Assembly: GCA_039808765.1 (NCBI GenBank)
Contig: JBDHTQ010000002.1
Location: 227,451-291,450, forward strand
Length of the DNA stretch: 64,000 nucleotides
Source of the DNA: JBDHTQ01 sp039808765
GTDB taxonomy: Bacteria > Pseudomonadota > Alphaproteobacteria > UBA2400
Direction: 5' to 3'
Position numbers and translations under genes: made by a program
Part shown: positions 61,771-64,000 of the stretch, one piece after another
Layout of the letters: every line of letters begins with the position of its first letter
Position numbering within the stretch: position 1 is the stretch's first letter
Notes under the pieces: generated by a model
Databases searched by the model: none
Told to the model about the DNA's origin: nothing
What the model saw: the letters and a program-made list of their open reading frames with translations, nothing else

Positions 61771-63855
61771 ATGCTTGAGCACCCCCTCGAGAAAATTCGT
61801 AATATCGGTATTACCGCACACATTGATGCTGGTAAAACGACAACAACAGAGCGTATTCTCCACTATACTGGGGTTTCCCACAAGATTGGCGAAGTTCACG
61901 ATGGTAACACCACCACGGACTACATGGAGCAAGAGCGTGAACGTGGTATTACGATCACTTCTGCTGCTGTTACAGCTATGTGGAAGGGCTACAAGATCAA
62001 CATCATTGACACGCCGGGTCACATTGATTTCAACATTGAAGTTAACCGTTCGCTACGTGTTCTTGATGGGGCCATTTTTATTATTGAGGGTGTTGCTGGT
62101 GTTCAGCCTCAATCAGAAACCAACTGGCGCTTAGCAGACCGCTATAACGTACCGCGTATTATTTTTGTTAATAAGCTTGACCGTACTGGCGCGAATTTCT
62201 ATTACGCCGTGAGCACCTTGGTCGACAAGCTTGGCGTTGTGCCGCTAGTCATGCAATTACCCATTGGTGTAGAGGAAAATCTCAAGGGCGTTGTTGATCT
62301 CGTCGAGATGAAGGCAATCATTTGGGATGGTTCAGACTTGGGTGCGAAGTTTTCGTATGAAGATATTCCCGCCGATATGATCGAAAAAGCCAATGAATAC
62401 CGTCATCAACTCGTTGATACAGCTGCAGCTGTTGATGAAAAAGCCATTGAGCAATATCTCGAAACGGGCGATCTTGATACTGAAACATTGAAGCGTTGCG
62501 TGAAGCGCGGCACTATTGATGGGACGTTCCGTCCGGTGTTCTGTGGCTCAGCTTTTAAGAACAAAGGTGTGCAGCCTCTGCTTGACGCAGTTGTTGATTA
62601 TTTGCCGTCACCATCTGATGTGCCTGGTATTAGGGTTGCAGCGGAAGAAGGTCAGGAAGAAACAGTCGATCTGCGTCGTATTGTTGCTGATCCTGATGCG
62701 CCTTTCAAAGGATTGGCATTTAAGATCATTAGCGACAAATACGGTACATTGACATTCGTTCGTGTTTATTCAGGTACACTCAAGTCGGGTGAAACTGTTT
62801 TGAACACTGTCCGTGGTGGTAAAGAGCGTGTTGGTCGCATGTTTAAGATGCATGCTGATAAGCGTGAAGAGATTAAAGAAGTGCACGCTGGTGATATTGT
62901 TGCCTTTGTTGGTCTTAAAGATACGCAGACTGGTGATACGTTGGCTGATCCTAGTGATCCAGTTGTTCTGGAGCGAATGGCATTCCCTGTTCCCGTTATC
63001 GATATTTCGGTTGAGCCAAAGACCAAAGATTCTGTCGAAAAGATGTCATTGGCATTGCAGAAGCTGGTTGCTGAGGATCCTTCATTGCGCCTCAAAACCG
63101 ATCCTGAAAGTGGTCAAACCATTCTATCAGGGATGGGAGAGCTTCACCTTGATATTATTGTTGATCGTCTGCGTCGTGAATATGGCGTAGAGTGCAATAT
63201 TGGTGCGCCGCAGGTTGCTTATCGCGAAACGATCAGCAAGTCGCATACAGAAACCTACCAACACAAGAAGCAATCAGGTGGTTCGGGTCAGTTCGCTGAA
63301 ATTAAGGTTGTATTTAAGCCTTCAGAACGCAACGCCGGAATTGTTTTTGAAAACGAAGTAGTTGGTGGTTCTGTTCCTAAAGAATACATTCCTGCCGTTG
63401 AAAAGGGTATTCGTTCGCAAGCTGAGACTGGTGTTCTTGCTGGTTTCCCGACTGTGGACTTCACGTTTACATTGGTTGACGGTAAATATCACGATGTTGA
63501 CTCAAGCACTATGGCGTTTGAAATTGCAGCGCGTGCATGTTTCCGTGAAGGGATGAAGAAAGCGGGTCCGATTATCCTCGAACCGATCATGGACGTTGAA
63601 ATCACAACACCACAAGATCACGTTGGTGATGTTGTGGGTGATATTAGCCGTCGTCGTGGGATGATCCAAAGCCAAGAAAACTCTGGTACAACTGTTGTTG
63701 TCCGAGCATTGGTTCCGTTGAAAGAGATGTTTGGTTACATTTCTGACCTGCGTTCGATGTCGAAGGGCCGTGCGTCCTTTACAATGCAATTCCATCATTA
63801 CGAACCTGTTCCTGCAAATATTGCTGAAGAAGTTCGTGAAAAGATGGCCTCGTAG
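61771..63855 (+). CDS. fusA: Elongation factor G
   Basis: EF-G catalyses ribosomal translocation. 694 residues with GTPase motifs AHIDAGKTTTTERIL, DTPGHIDF and NKLDRTG, then domain motifs (GMGELHLDIIVDRLRREY and the C-terminal RGMIQSQENSGTTVVVRA). GAGGA is placed before the ATG. Standard position after rpsG. Confidence 0.98.
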   Translation: MLEHPLEKIRNIGITAHIDAGKTTTTERILHYTGVSHKIGEVHDGNTTTDYMEQERERGITITSAAVTAMWKGYKINIIDTPGHIDFNIEVNRSLRVLDGAIFIIEGVAGVQPQSETNWRLADRYNVPRIIFVNKLDRTGANFYYAVSTLVDKLGVVPLVMQLPIGVEENLKGVVDLVEMKAIIWDGSDLGAKFSYEDIPADMIEKANEYRHQLVDTAAAVDEKAIEQYLETGDLDTETLKRCVKRGTIDGTFRPVFCGSAFKNKGVQPLLDAVVDYLPSPSDVPGIRVAAEEGQEETVDLRRIVADPDAPFKGLAFKIISDKYGTLTFVRVYSGTLKSGETVLNTVRGGKERVGRMFKMHADKREEIKEVHAGDIVAFVGLKDTQTGDTLADPSDPVVLERMAFPVPVIDISVEPKTKDSVEKMSLALQKLVAEDPSLRLKTDPESGQTILSGMGELHLDIIVDRLRREYGVECNIGAPQVAYRETISKSHTETYQHKKQSGGSGQFAEIKVVFKPSERNAGIVFENEVVGGSVPKEYIPAVEKGIRSQAETGVLAGFPTVDFTFTLVDGKYHDVDSSTMAFEIAARACFREGMKKAGPIILEPIMDVEITTPQDHVGDVVGDISRRRGMIQSQENSGTTVVVRALVPLKEMFGYISDLRSMSKGRASFTMQFHHYEPVPANIAEEVREKMAS

Positions 63856-63891
63856 TAATTGGTTTTGAAGAGTTAAGAAGGAGAAGAAGCG

Positions 63892-64000
63892 ATGGCGAAG
63901 GCGAAGTATGAGCGGACGAAGCCGCATGCGAATATTGGGACGATTGGACACGTTGACCATGGTAAGACGTCGTTGACGGCAGCGATCACGAAGAGACAAG
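63892..64000 (+). CDS. tuf: Elongation factor Tu (5' part, cut by window)
   Basis: The visible 36 residues start MAKAKYERTKPHANIGTIGH and continue into the P-loop HVDHGKTSLTAAIT. AAGGAG lies 9 nt before the ATG. The gene runs off the right edge of the window. Confidence 0.95.
   Translation, partial: MAKAKYERTKPHANIGTIGHVDHGKTSLTAAITKRQ

Overview
The window looks like a chromosomal segment of an alphaproteobacterium. The clearest indicators are a CcrM-type GANTC methyltransferase, an NDUFA12-family complex I protein beside an MCE-domain (MlaD) gene, DUF2155 and DUF2336 proteins, the rpmF-plsX-fabH-ihfA cluster and the rpsL-rpsG-fusA-tuf operon. Two tandem IcmD/DotP-like genes (type IVB secretion), a PilS-like prepilin and many orphan tandem gene families suggest a host-associated or predatory lineage such as Holosporales- or Micavibrio-like bacteria. 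That placement is inference; no taxonomic search was possible.

Layout. 1-900: two IcmD-like genes, one cut by the window edge. 1.3-9.5 kb: parE, an orphan, a secreted HExxH protein, NDUFA12-mlaD-DUF2155, then fliQ-fliR-flhB. 9.5-13.8 kb: four minus-strand orphans, one with a perfect 33-bp repeat. 13.9-25.2 kb: maf, a thiolase, a very large AMIN-like/TPR secreted protein, two orphans, fliO-fliP, a prepilin and an alpha/beta hydrolase flanked by a structured dispersed repeat. 25.3-33.6 kb: FliK-like, sppA, a zinc-ribbon membrane protein, a CpdR-like receiver, pgk and DUF2336. 34.2-35.3 kb: a decayed IS5-family element next to a small membrane-protein gene, both GC-rich compared with the surroundings. 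35.5-45.9 kb: holC, an AmgK-like kinase with tsaE, a lytic transglycosylase, smpB, rpoZ and rel. 46-50 kb: ihfA-fabH-plsX-rpmF diverging from ccrM. 50.1-53.3 kb: four tandem paralogs of an unrecognised family with the remnant of a fifth. 53.3-58.7 kb: corA and acnA. 59-60.4 kb: two paralogous membrane-hairpin proteins. 60.5-64 kb: the str operon, running off the window inside tuf.

How parts fit. The flagellar export genes are split over three loci (fliQR-flhB, fliOP, fliK-like). The lipid and envelope functions (mlaD, fabH, plsX, slt, amgK-like) are core. The most striking regulatory feature is eight GANTC sites in 141 bp directly upstream of the methylase that should modify them, in groups spaced 10-11 bp. 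The most striking accessory features are the tandem orphan families, which have no recognisable function and look lineage-specific.
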